Below are positions 1-7,075 of a stretch of DNA of 64,000 nt, in pieces. How positions within the stretch are numbered: position 1 is the first letter of the stretch; each line of letters starts with the position of its first letter. Below the pieces are notes generated by a model. The model was not told where the DNA came from. It saw only the letters and a program-made list of their open reading frames with translations, and did not search any database. The translations under genes and the position numbers were made by a program. Source of the DNA: Pseudomonas mendocina (GTDB lineage: Bacteria; Pseudomonadota; Gammaproteobacteria; Pseudomonadales; Pseudomonadaceae); the NCBI RefSeq assembly GCF_900636545.1, contig NZ_LR134290.1, positions 3,720,001 to 3,784,000 on the forward strand, given 5' to 3'.

Positions 1-1
1 C

Positions 2-661
2 GGCATCTTCCACCTGCGCCTGCAGGACGACGGCAAGGTACAGGGTGAACGCCTGGCAACCGTCGAACACGCCCGCCCGGAAATGCGCTTCAACGATGGC
101 CGCTGCGACCGTCAGGGCCGTTTCTGGGCCGGCACCATGCTGCTGGACATGGCCCAGGGCGCACGCGTCGGGGCGCTGTATCGCTACGACGGCCAGCTGC
201 GACAGGTACTCGATGACTTCATCGTGCCCAACGGCCTGGCCTTCAGCCCCGATGGCCGCACCCTGTACCTCTCCGACTCGCACCCGACCGTGCAGAGCGT
301 CTGGGCCTTCGACTACGACACCGACAGCGGTACGCCGCACAACCGTCGCCTGTTCATCGACATGAAGCAGCATCCAGGCCGCCCCGACGGCGCCGCGATG
401 GATGTCGACGGCTGCTACTGGATCTGCGGCAACGACGCAGGCCTGATCCATCGCTTCACCCCGGATGGCCGCCTCGACCGTTCGCTGGCCGTGCCGGTGA
501 AGAAGCCCGCCATGTGCGCTTTCGGCGGCGCCAATCTGGACACCCTGTTCGTCACCTCGATCCGCCCCGGCGGCGACCTCTCCGACCAGCCACTGGCCGG
601 CGGCGTTTTCGCCCTGCAGGCGGGCGTATGCGGTATCGAGGAGCCTGCCTTCAAACCCTGA
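2..661 (+). CDS. SMP-30/gluconolactonase family protein, 5' truncated
   Basis: C-terminal 219 residues of a six-bladed beta-propeller lactonase of the SMP-30/gluconolactonase/LRE family; the start lies left of the window, since the frame is open from base 2. Family hallmarks are visible: RFNDGRCDRQGRFWAGTM (metal-binding Asn), VPNGLAFSPDGRTLYLSDS (second metal Asn) and RPDGAAMDVDGCYW (metal/catalytic Asp). Members hydrolyse sugar lactones such as gluconolactone or galactonolactone to the free acid in the cytoplasm or periplasm. It sits 76 bp upstream of a TRAP transporter on the same strand, which suggests a sugar-acid uptake and breakdown operon. The exact lactone cannot be read from the sequence. 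Confidence 0.9.
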   Translation, partial: GIFHLRLQDDGKVQGERLATVEHARPEMRFNDGRCDRQGRFWAGTMLLDMAQGARVGALYRYDGQLRQVLDDFIVPNGLAFSPDGRTLYLSDSHPTVQSVWAFDYDTDSGTPHNRRLFIDMKQHPGRPDGAAMDVDGCYWICGNDAGLIHRFTPDGRLDRSLAVPVKKPAMCAFGGANLDTLFVTSIRPGGDLSDQPLAGGVFALQAGVCGIEEPAFKP

Positions 662-737
662 TCCGATTCACCCCGGGCCGTTCGCGGCACCGGACTGCAC
701 TGCTGTTCACCAACAACAACAAGACGGAGCTTTCCGC

Positions 738-1712
738 ATGAACCTCAAACGCAAGTTGCTTCTCGCCACACTTCCTTTAGCGCTCGGTCTGTCTTCCTTC
801 GTACAGGCCGAGACGACCCTGAAGATTGCTGAAATCCACCCTGCCGGCTACCCGACCGTAGTCGCCATGGAGCACCTCGGCAAGAAACTGGAAGCCGCCA
901 CCAATGGTGAAATCAAGTCCCGCATGTTCGCAGGCGGTGTGCTGGGTTCCGAGAAGGAAGTGATCGAACAGACCCAGATCGGCGCCGTCCAGCTGACCCG
1001 CGTCAGCCTCGGCTCGGTTGGCCCGGTGGTGCCTGCCACCAACGTCTTCAACATGCCCTTCGTGTTCCGCGATATCGAACACATGCGCAAGGTAGTCGAC
1101 GGCGAAATCGGTCAGGAAATCCTCGACGCCATCACCAATTCCGACTTCAACATGGTTGGCCTGGCCTGGATGGAAGCCGGTAGCCGCAGCCTCTACACCA
1201 AGAAGCCGGTACGCAAGCTGGAAGACCTCAAGGGCATGAAGATCCGCGTGATCGGCAACCCGCTGTTCATCGACACCCTCAACGCCATGGGCGCCAATGG
1301 CATCGCCATGGACACCGGTGAAATCTTCAGCGCCCTGCAAAGCGGTGTGATCGACGGCGCCGAGAACAACTCGCCGACCCTGCTCGAGCACAACCACTTC
1401 CGTGCGGCCAAGTACTACACCCAGACCCATCACCTGATCCTCCCCGAGCCGCTGCTGATGTCCAAGACCACCTGGGAGAAGCTCACCCCCGAGCAGCAGG
1501 CCCTGGTCAAGAAGCTGGCCAAAGAGGCCCAGCTGGAAGAGCGCGACCTGTGGGTTGCCAAGGAAAAGGCCAGCGACGAGAAGCTCAAGGCTGAAGGCGT
1601 CGAGTTCATCGAAGTCGACACCAAGCCCTTCTACGACGCTACCGCCCCGGTACGTGAGAAGTACGGCGCGCAGTTCGCCGATCTGATCAAGCGCATCGAA
1701 GCCGTTCAGTAA
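738..1712 (+). CDS. dctP: TRAP transporter solute-binding protein, DctP family
   Basis: 324-residue periplasmic binding protein of a tripartite ATP-independent (TRAP) transporter. A Sec signal peptide is evident (Lys/Arg-rich start, hydrophobic core, FVQA cleavage near residue 24). The DctP body includes the conserved substrate-contact region with SRSLYTKKPVRKLEDLKGMKIRV and an Arg that normally salt-bridges a carboxylate (around residues 165-175). The later GAENNSPTLLEHNHF stretch resembles DctP proteins known to bind uronates or other sugar acids. It is followed by DctQ and DctM, the complete transporter. The neighbouring lactonase and aldose epimerase fit a sugar-acid ligand, but this is inference. 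Start chosen at the ATG preceded by GGAGC. Confidence 0.93.
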   Translation: MNLKRKLLLATLPLALGLSSFVQAETTLKIAEIHPAGYPTVVAMEHLGKKLEAATNGEIKSRMFAGGVLGSEKEVIEQTQIGAVQLTRVSLGSVGPVVPATNVFNMPFVFRDIEHMRKVVDGEIGQEILDAITNSDFNMVGLAWMEAGSRSLYTKKPVRKLEDLKGMKIRVIGNPLFIDTLNAMGANGIAMDTGEIFSALQSGVIDGAENNSPTLLEHNHFRAAKYYTQTHHLILPEPLLMSKTTWEKLTPEQQALVKKLAKEAQLEERDLWVAKEKASDEKLKAEGVEFIEVDTKPFYDATAPVREKYGAQFADLIKRIEAVQ

Positions 1713-1772
1713 TCCACGCGCAAGCGCGCGGCGCCGGCAACCCTGCCCGCGCCGCGCCACCGGTGAAGTCTC

Positions 1773-2300
1773 ATGAAAAACCTGGTTCTGGGCGTCAATG
1801 ACGTCATCTACCGTGCCTGTATCACCACCGCTGGCCTGGCGATCGTGATCATGGCCCTGATCATCCCCTGGGGCGTGTTCAGCCGTTACGCACTCGGTCA
1901 GGGCCTGGGCTGGCCCGAACCCATCGCCATCCTGTTGATGGTGCTGTTCACCTTCGTCGGCGCCGCAGCCAGCTACCGCGCCGGTGCGCACATGGCCGTA
2001 CAGGTGCTGAGCGATCGTCTTCCCGAAGTCGCTCAACCCTTCCTCACCCTGTTCGTACGCCTGGCCATGGGCGCCATCGCCCTGTTCATGCTGATCTGGG
2101 GCTACAAGCTTTGCGTCGCCACCTGGAATCAGTACCTCAGCACGCTGACCTGGATGCGCGTCGGTATCAGCTACGCTCCGATTCCCCTTGGCGGCCTGAT
2201 CACCCTGCTGTTCGTCATCGAACAACTGCTCTACGGCGACCAGCACAAGCGTCGCGTCGTCGATTACGAGAACTGCGAAGATTCCAAGGAGTCCGTGTAA
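1773..2300 (+). CDS. dctQ: TRAP transporter small permease, DctQ family
   Basis: 175-residue inner-membrane protein with four predicted membrane segments (about residues 15-38, 50-70, 88-112 and 132-152), the usual size and topology of DctQ small TRAP permease subunits. The segment GWPEPIAILLMVLFTFVGAAASYRAGAHM is typical of the family. It lies 60 bp after dctP, and its stop codon overlaps the next start (TAATG), so DctQ and DctM are translationally coupled. DctQ supports DctM during sodium-coupled uptake of the ligand delivered by DctP. Confidence 0.93.
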   Translation: MKNLVLGVNDVIYRACITTAGLAIVIMALIIPWGVFSRYALGQGLGWPEPIAILLMVLFTFVGAAASYRAGAHMAVQVLSDRLPEVAQPFLTLFVRLAMGAIALFMLIWGYKLCVATWNQYLSTLTWMRVGISYAPIPLGGLITLLFVIEQLLYGDQHKRRVVDYENCEDSKESV

Positions 2301-3580
2301 TGGATGCCGCCATTCTGCTGGGCAGCTTCATTGCCCTGATCCTGCTGCGCGTCCCGGTCGCCTATGCCCTTGGCCTGGCCACCCTGATCGGCGCCTGGTA
2401 CATCGACATCCCGCTGCACGCCGTGATGATTCAGATCGCCGGCGGCGTGAACAAATTCTCCCTGCTGGCCATTCCGTTCTTCGTCCTGGCCGGCGCGATC
2501 ATGGCCGAAGGCGGTATGGCTCGGCGCCTGGTGGCATTCGCCGGGGTACTGGTGGGCTTCGTCCGCGGCGGCCTGTCGCTGGTCAACATCACCGCCTCGA
2601 CCTTCTTCGGCGCCATCTCCGGCTCCTCCCTGGCCGACACCGCCTCGGTCGGTTCGGTGCTGATCCCGGAAATGGAAAAGAAAGGCTACCCGCGCGAGTT
2701 TTCCACCGCGGTCACCGTCTCCGGCTCGGTACAGGCGCTGCTCACCCCGCCCAGCCACAACTCGGTGATCTACTCACTGGCCGCTGGCGGTACGGTGTCC
2801 ATCGCCGCGCTATTCGTCGCCGGCATCGGTCCTGGCCTGCTGCTGAGCTTCACCATGGCGGCGCTGTGCCTATGGTTCGCCAAGAAACGCAACTACCCGA
2901 AAGGTGAAGTGATTCCGCTGCGCCAGGCGCTGAAGATCTGCGCCGAGGCACTATGGGGCCTGATGACCATGGTCATCATCCTCGGCGGCATCCTCAGTGG
3001 CGTATTCACCGCCACCGAGTCGGCGGCAGTCGCGGTGGTCTGGGCCTTCTTCGTGACCATGTTCATCTACCGCGACTACAAGTGGAGTGAGCTGCCGAAG
3101 ATGCTGCATCGCACGGTGCGCACGCTGTCGATCGTGATGATCCTGATCGCCTTCGCCGCCAGCTTCGGCTACATCATGACCCTGATGCAGATTCCGTCGA
3201 AGATCACCACCGCGTTCCTGACCTTCTCGGACAACCGCTACGTGATCCTGATGTGCGTGAACTTCATGCTGCTGGCCCTCGGCACGCTGATGGACATGGC
3301 GCCGCTGATCCTGATCCTGACCCCGATCCTGCTGCCGGTGGTGACCTCGTTTGGCGTCGACCCGGTGCATTTCGGCATGATCATGCTGGTCAATCTGGGT
3401 ATCGGTTTGATCACGCCACCGGTAGGTGCGGTACTCTTCGTCGGTGCCGCCATCGGCAAGGTCAGCATCGAGAGCACCGTGAAGGCCCTGCTGCCGTTCT
3501 ACCTCGCGCTGTTCGCCGTGCTGATGGCCGTTACCTATATCCCCGCTATCTCGCTGTGGCTGCCGAGCGTGGTGCTCTGA
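2300..3580 (+). CDS. dctM: TRAP transporter large permease, DctM family
   Basis: 426-residue polytopic membrane protein, the large TRAP permease that forms the substrate/Na+ translocation path. Roughly 12 hydrophobic segments run the length of the protein. The family signatures FFGAISGSSLADTASVGSVLIPEM and LLTPPSHNSVIYSLAAGG are present, as is LGIGLITPPVGAVLFVGAAIG near the C terminus. I start it at the ATG that overlaps the dctQ stop by one base, preceded by AAGGAG; an upstream in-frame extension inside dctQ is not supported. A rho-independent terminator follows within 25 bp, closing the operon. Confidence 0.95.
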   Translation: MDAAILLGSFIALILLRVPVAYALGLATLIGAWYIDIPLHAVMIQIAGGVNKFSLLAIPFFVLAGAIMAEGGMARRLVAFAGVLVGFVRGGLSLVNITASTFFGAISGSSLADTASVGSVLIPEMEKKGYPREFSTAVTVSGSVQALLTPPSHNSVIYSLAAGGTVSIAALFVAGIGPGLLLSFTMAALCLWFAKKRNYPKGEVIPLRQALKICAEALWGLMTMVIILGGILSGVFTATESAAVAVVWAFFVTMFIYRDYKWSELPKMLHRTVRTLSIVMILIAFAASFGYIMTLMQIPSKITTAFLTFSDNRYVILMCVNFMLLALGTLMDMAPLILILTPILLPVVTSFGVDPVHFGMIMLVNLGIGLITPPVGAVLFVGAAIGKVSIESTVKALLPFYLALFAVLMAVTYIPAISLWLPSVVL

Positions 3581-3604
3581 CAGCCAACCCGGGGCATTGA
3601 ACGA

Positions 3605-3633
3605 AACGCCGCCCAACCGGGCGGCGTTTTGCT
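3605..3633 (+). terminator. Rho-independent terminator after dctM
   Basis: Perfect inverted repeat AACGCCGCCC / GGGCGGCGTT with a 4-base loop, followed by a T-rich run (TTTTGCTTT). It sits 24 bp after the dctM stop and ends the lactonase-TRAP unit. Confidence 0.9.
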
Positions 3634-3675
3634 TTAGGGCCTGATTGCAGGCCATGACAAGACAGGATTTACGTC

Positions 3676-4581
3676 ATGCAAGGTTCCACCCCATTTCCCC
3701 GTCACATCGCCGTTCTGATCCTCGCGTCGCTGGCCTGCTCGTTCGCCGGCAACCATATCGCCGCGCGGATCGCCTTCGACCACGACACAGGACTGCTCCT
3801 GGCGATGCTCGCGCGCGCCGGCGTGACCCTGCTGGTGTTGGTCGCGCTGGTGCTGTGGCGACGCGAGTCGTTGCAACTGGGGCGGGCCACCTGGGGCTGG
3901 CAGATCCTGCTGGGCCTGCTGATCGCCATCCAGAGTTTCTGCATCTATTCGGCCGTGGCACGCATCCCGGTGGCACTGGCGTTGCTGGTGGTGAACCTGT
4001 CGCCGATTCTTCTGGCATTGCTCACCTGGGCGCTCGGCGGCCCGGCACCGACGCGCCAGGCGCTGGGGATCATGGGCGTTATCCTGTTCGGTCTGGTACT
4101 GGTGCTCGACGTTCCCGGACGCCTGAGCAGCAGCGCCGCGCCGGATGGCGAATGGATCGCCGGCATTCTGTTCAGCCTGACCGCTGCCGGGGTGTTTGCC
4201 GTCGCCCTGTGGATCACCGAGCACCGCCTCTCCAGCCTGGCCGGCTCGGTACGCAGCATGCTGACCCTGGCGGTAGTGTTCAGCGCCTCCACCCTGCTCG
4301 GCGCCAGCGGCCTGATTCCGGGCGGCTTGAGCCTGCCCAGTGCGAGCGTCGGCTGGATCGCACTGGCATGCCTGGTGCTGCTCTATGGTGCAGCCTTCTC
4401 CACTCTGTTCATCTGCATGCCACGCCTGAACATCGCGCGTAACGCTCCCGTGATGAACATGGAGCCGGTGGCAGGGATGGTCCTGGGTTGGCTGATCCTG
4501 GGTCAGGTTTTGGGGGTTCTGCAGGTGGTCGGCGGCTTGATCGTGGTAGGCGGAATCGTAGCCCTTGCCTATCGCCGCTAG
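3676..4581 (+). CDS. DMT superfamily transporter with two EamA domains
   Basis: 301-residue inner-membrane protein with about ten hydrophobic segments arranged as two EamA repeats (about 5-140 and 155-300), the architecture of drug/metabolite exporters. The second repeat contains LFICMPRLNIARNAPVMNMEPVAGMVLGWLILGQ, with the Pro/Glu motif typical of the last helices. Substrate is unknown; amino acids, nucleosides or metabolites are all possible for this family. It begins 43 bp after the TRAP terminator and so has its own promoter or depends on read-through. An alternative ATG exists 22 bp upstream in another frame only. A terminator shared with the convergent GntR gene follows. Confidence 0.88.
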   Translation: MQGSTPFPRHIAVLILASLACSFAGNHIAARIAFDHDTGLLLAMLARAGVTLLVLVALVLWRRESLQLGRATWGWQILLGLLIAIQSFCIYSAVARIPVALALLVVNLSPILLALLTWALGGPAPTRQALGIMGVILFGLVLVLDVPGRLSSSAAPDGEWIAGILFSLTAAGVFAVALWITEHRLSSLAGSVRSMLTLAVVFSASTLLGASGLIPGGLSLPSASVGWIALACLVLLYGAAFSTLFICMPRLNIARNAPVMNMEPVAGMVLGWLILGQVLGVLQVVGGLIVVGGIVALAYRR

Positions 4582-4654
4582 CGGCCCTTGAAAACACCTA
4601 CGTTTCCAGAGGCTGCCGAGAAGCCCATGCGCACCCGTATTTTTTCACTGCTAA

Positions 4655-4689
4655 AACGAGCGCGGCGGCCCAAGGCCGCCGCGCTCGTT
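4655..4689. terminator. Terminator between eamA and the GntR regulator
   Basis: Long, nearly perfect stem: AACGAGCGCGGCGGCC pairs with GGCCGCCGCGCTCGTT around a short loop. On the minus strand it is followed by TTTTAG, so it mainly terminates the GntR gene that ends at 4699. It may also act on the convergent EamA gene. Confidence 0.85.
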
Positions 4690-4698
4690 GATCCAGTA

Positions 4699-5454
4699 TC
4701 AGCCGTGCAGTGCTTCAGCCTCGGCCGCTTCGTGCGCCTGGCGCAGGCGCTCGCGACTGTTGGTCAGGTGCAAGCGCATGGCCGCTCGCGCCGCCTCGGC
4801 GTCCTGACGCGCGATGGCTTCGAAGATCTGCTCGTGCTCACGCTCCAGGCGCGCCATGTAATGGGTCTGATCGTCACGTGCCAGGCCGGCGGAATTGACC
4901 CGGGTCCGCGGGATTATGCTGGTGCCGAGATGGCTGAGGATATCGGTGAAATAGCGATTGCCGGTGGCCTCGGCGATGCGCAGATGGAAATGAAAGTCCG
5001 AGGACACTGCATCACTGGCATGCGCGGCGCTCTCATTGATGGCATCCAGCGCTTCACGAATGGCCTTCAGCTGCGCATCACTGCGCCGTGCAGCCGCCAT
5101 CCCGGCAGACTCCACCTCGAGACTGATACGCAATTCAAGAATGGCCAGCACGTCGCGCAAGGTGACGATGGTCGCCGGATCGATGCGAAAACCACTGGCG
5201 CTGGGGGTATCCAGCACGAAGGTGCCGATGCCGTGGCGGGTCTCCACCAGTCCGGCGGCCTGCAAACGCGACAACGCTTCACGTACCACGGTACGGCTGA
5301 CGCCTTGCTCTTCCATGATCGCCGATTCCGTCGGCAGCTTCTCACCGCGCTTGATATGCCCATCGCGAATGCGTTGCGACAGCTCGGCCACCAACTCCTG
5401 GGCCAGGCTGCGGTGCTTGCGACGAGCACGAGGTTGAGCGTTTTGCGTTTCCAT
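4699..5454 (-). CDS. GntR family regulator, FadR/FCD subfamily
   Basis: 251-residue transcription regulator. The N-terminal winged helix (about 15-80) contains GEKLPTESAIMEEQGVSRTVVREALSRLQAAGLVETRHGIGTFV, the GntR signature. The C-terminal all-helical FCD ligand domain (about 100-240) supplies Asp/His metal ligands such as DFHFHLRIAEATGN. FCD regulators of this type sense sugar acids or other small carboxylates and usually repress their own catabolic genes. I start at the ATG giving METQNAQPRARRKH; a frame extension runs 249 bp further upstream but has no family similarity. It is divergent from the aldose epimerase, with a TNGT-ACNA site between them, so control of that gene and perhaps of the TRAP operon is likely. 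Confidence 0.92.
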   Translation of the reverse strand: METQNAQPRARRKHRSLAQELVAELSQRIRDGHIKRGEKLPTESAIMEEQGVSRTVVREALSRLQAAGLVETRHGIGTFVLDTPSASGFRIDPATIVTLRDVLAILELRISLEVESAGMAAARRSDAQLKAIREALDAINESAAHASDAVSSDFHFHLRIAEATGNRYFTDILSHLGTSIIPRTRVNSAGLARDDQTHYMARLEREHEQIFEAIARQDAEAARAAMRLHLTNSRERLRQAHEAAEAEALHG

Positions 5455-5503
5455 GGTGGACGAATTCTCGACTTGAGGCTTTGCGGTAATGATAGCCCAG
5501 CAG

Positions 5504-5511
5504 TTGTACGA
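5504..5511. promoter_or_regulatory. Candidate GntR/FCD operator
   Basis: TTGTACGA matches the FadR/FCD-type half-site pair TNGT-ACNA with no spacer. It is located between the divergent GntR regulator and the aldose 1-epimerase. It is a single short match, so support is moderate and rests on position. Confidence 0.4.
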
Positions 5512-5554
5512 TGACACTACGAATTCCCGACATTTACAGCCCCAGGAGCGCCAA

Positions 5555-6430
5555 ATGGCAACGACTCTGCTGACCCTGAGCGATAGCCTGACACAGTTGA
5601 CCCTCGCCCCGGAACTGGGCGCAAGCCTGGTCAACTGGACTCGCCTGAGCGATGGCCGAGCGCTGCTGCGACACAGCGACGAGCAGGCGCTAGCCGCCGC
5701 CAATCCTAGGCGCCTGGCGTGCTATCCATTACTTCCCTGGTCCAATCGCATCGGGGGTGGCGGCTTCGATACACCTGCCGGCTGGCAGGCTCTAAGCGCC
5801 AATACCGATCATGAGCCCCTGCCGATTCATGGCAGCGCCTGGCAACAGTCCTGGCAGGTAGTCGACGTGACATCCGACAGCGCAAGCCTGCAACTCGACA
5901 GCCAGTCGCCGTTCCCCTACCGCGCCGCTCTGCAGGTTCAACTAACAGACGGCTGTCTGCGCCTGACGTTACAAGCCACCCATCTTGGCGAGCAGCCCAC
6001 CTGGTATGGTCTCGGCCTGCACCCTTATCTGCCGCGCAATGCACACACGCGGATACAGGCCAAAGCCGAGGGTGTATGGCTATGCGGCGAAGACAAACTT
6101 TCCAGCCAGTGGGTCGAGTTGCCGCTGGCCTGGAACTTCAACGGGCCAACGTTGCTGCCGCAGCAACTCGTCGACAATGCCTTTACCCAATGGCCCGGCG
6201 AGGCCCGCATCATTCAGCAGGACGCCGATTATCAACTCGTCTGCACAGCACAGGGCAGCGACGTATTTCTGCTGTTCTGCCCGCAAGAACAGAACTTTTT
6301 CTGTTTCGAGCCCGTCACCCACCCGGTCAATGCGCATCATCTACCGCAGCGTCCGGGGTTGCAGTTGCTGGCGCCCGGGCAAAGTTGCCAGCTCAGTTTC
6401 AGCTTGCATTATCAGGCGCTACCGGGCTGA
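5555..6430 (+). CDS. Aldose 1-epimerase (galactose mutarotase-like)
   Basis: 291-residue beta-sandwich protein of the galactose-mutarotase superfamily, which interconverts alpha and beta anomers of aldoses. Seen: SRLACYPLLPWSNRIGGG near residue 50, LPIHGSAW (first active-site His), WYGLGLHPYLPR (catalytic His around 155) and FFCFEPVTHPVNAH with the C-terminal catalytic Glu. The start used is the ATG after CAGGAGCGCCAA; 66 bases upstream remain open but lie in the regulator's promoter region. The neighbours indicate a role in sugar or sugar-acid entry into catabolism. The specific sugar is not evident. Confidence 0.9.
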   Translation: MATTLLTLSDSLTQLTLAPELGASLVNWTRLSDGRALLRHSDEQALAAANPRRLACYPLLPWSNRIGGGGFDTPAGWQALSANTDHEPLPIHGSAWQQSWQVVDVTSDSASLQLDSQSPFPYRAALQVQLTDGCLRLTLQATHLGEQPTWYGLGLHPYLPRNAHTRIQAKAEGVWLCGEDKLSSQWVELPLAWNFNGPTLLPQQLVDNAFTQWPGEARIIQQDADYQLVCTAQGSDVFLLFCPQEQNFFCFEPVTHPVNAHHLPQRPGLQLLAPGQSCQLSFSLHYQALPG

Positions 6431-6454
6431 TTACTGGACATTCAGGGGGCGTTA

Positions 6455-6486
6455 GCGATAATAATCGCCAGTTGCACAGTGCAACT
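6455..6486. promoter_or_regulatory. Two adjacent small palindromes upstream of a small ORF
   Basis: GCGAT-AATA-ATCGC (6455-6468) and, two bases later, AGTTGCA-CAG-TGCAACT (6470-6486), both perfect. They look like regulator binding sites in an AT-richer promoter region, 80-110 bp upstream of the small protein gene. No regulator can be assigned. Confidence 0.4.
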
Positions 6487-6526
6487 TTTCTCGCAATAAA
6501 GTTACATATAGACAAGTAGCGAAGAA

Positions 6527-6569
6527 AAGGAGGCGATGCAAAGCGCAAACTTTGCATAACCGGCTCCTT
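6527..6569 (+). other. Stem-loop leader with a buried Shine-Dalgarno and 7-codon ORF
   Basis: AAGGAG (6527-6532) can pair with CTCCTT (6564-6569), and inside it ATGCAAAG (6536-6543) pairs perfectly with CTTTGCAT (6550-6557). The strand also encodes a mini-ORF starting at 6536 (MQSANFA, stop) just after the strong AAGGAGG. The fold would sequester that ribosome site and overlap the candidate TTG start of the next ORF. Confidence 0.4.
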
Positions 6570-6891
6570 GTCTAGCAAAGCGAAGCCCCTAGATCGATTC
6601 CTGACCGCAGCAGTGAAGCCTGACGTTTCACGTGTCCTGTGGGTCGATCACAACATACAGGTAGAACACGTGACGAAAGACGAACTGCGCGCCGAACTTG
6701 AGCGCCAGGCGCAGCGTTACAAGGATGTATACGGCGGAGAAGTCATCACCTACGCCGCTCAGCCGGACCCTGACCGCAAACCCTGGCGCAAGAAACCCAG
6801 CCTGCTCGACCAGGCCTTCGACAAAGAAATCGAGAAGATCGAGAAAGAACGCCGGGAAAAGCAGGAAGCTGCCAACGAAGCCGCCGGCTAA
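6568..6891 (+). CDS. Small conserved-type hypothetical protein, start uncertain
   Basis: Up to 107 residues, no family I can name. The body is charged and largely helical: [22 protein letters not shown], then a Pro/Lys/Arg linker ([19 protein letters not shown]) and an acidic-basic coiled C terminus ([22 protein letters not shown]). There is no ATG. The TTG at 6568 lacks a good ribosome site except in the hairpin described at 6527; a GTG at 6670 would begin [10 protein letters not shown] and give 73 residues, which matches where the well-ordered part begins. No membrane segment or signal peptide. Function unknown, probably a small cytoplasmic protein. Confidence 0.6.
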   Translation: MSSKAKPLDRFLTAAVKPDVSRVLWVDHNIQVEHVTKDELRAELERQAQRYKDVYGGEVITYAAQPDPDRKPWRKKPSLLDQAFDKEIEKIEKERREKQEAANEAAG

Positions 6892-7016
6892 CGACCGCTA
6901 GCCCAGGGTTCAAACATCAAGAGTGTGCAGCACGGGTAAAACTCCCGAAACCTATCGGGCAAGTATCACCCACTCACATACTTGCTAAAGATGCACTACC
7001 GCCACGACTGCTACAG

Positions 7017-7052
7017 CGGAAATCCACTCGGCCAAGAAGCGGTGGATTTCCG
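7017..7052. repeat. 11-bp inverted repeat before the ATPase gene end
   Basis: CGGAAATCCAC (7017-7027) and GTGGATTTCCG (7042-7052) are perfect complements with a 14-base loop. It lies 24 bp downstream of the minus-strand ATPase stop and may be a weak terminator or mRNA-stabilising hairpin; there is no T run. Confidence 0.5.
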
Positions 7053-7075
7053 ACAGTGCGCAAGTGCCGGCCGTC

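Noticed and set aside
777..2246. 489-codon open frame on the minus strand across dctP and dctQ
   Set aside because: Antisense shadow of GC-rich codon use; the product is a low-complexity His/Gly/Asp/Gln string with no family, and the plus strand has clear TRAP genes.
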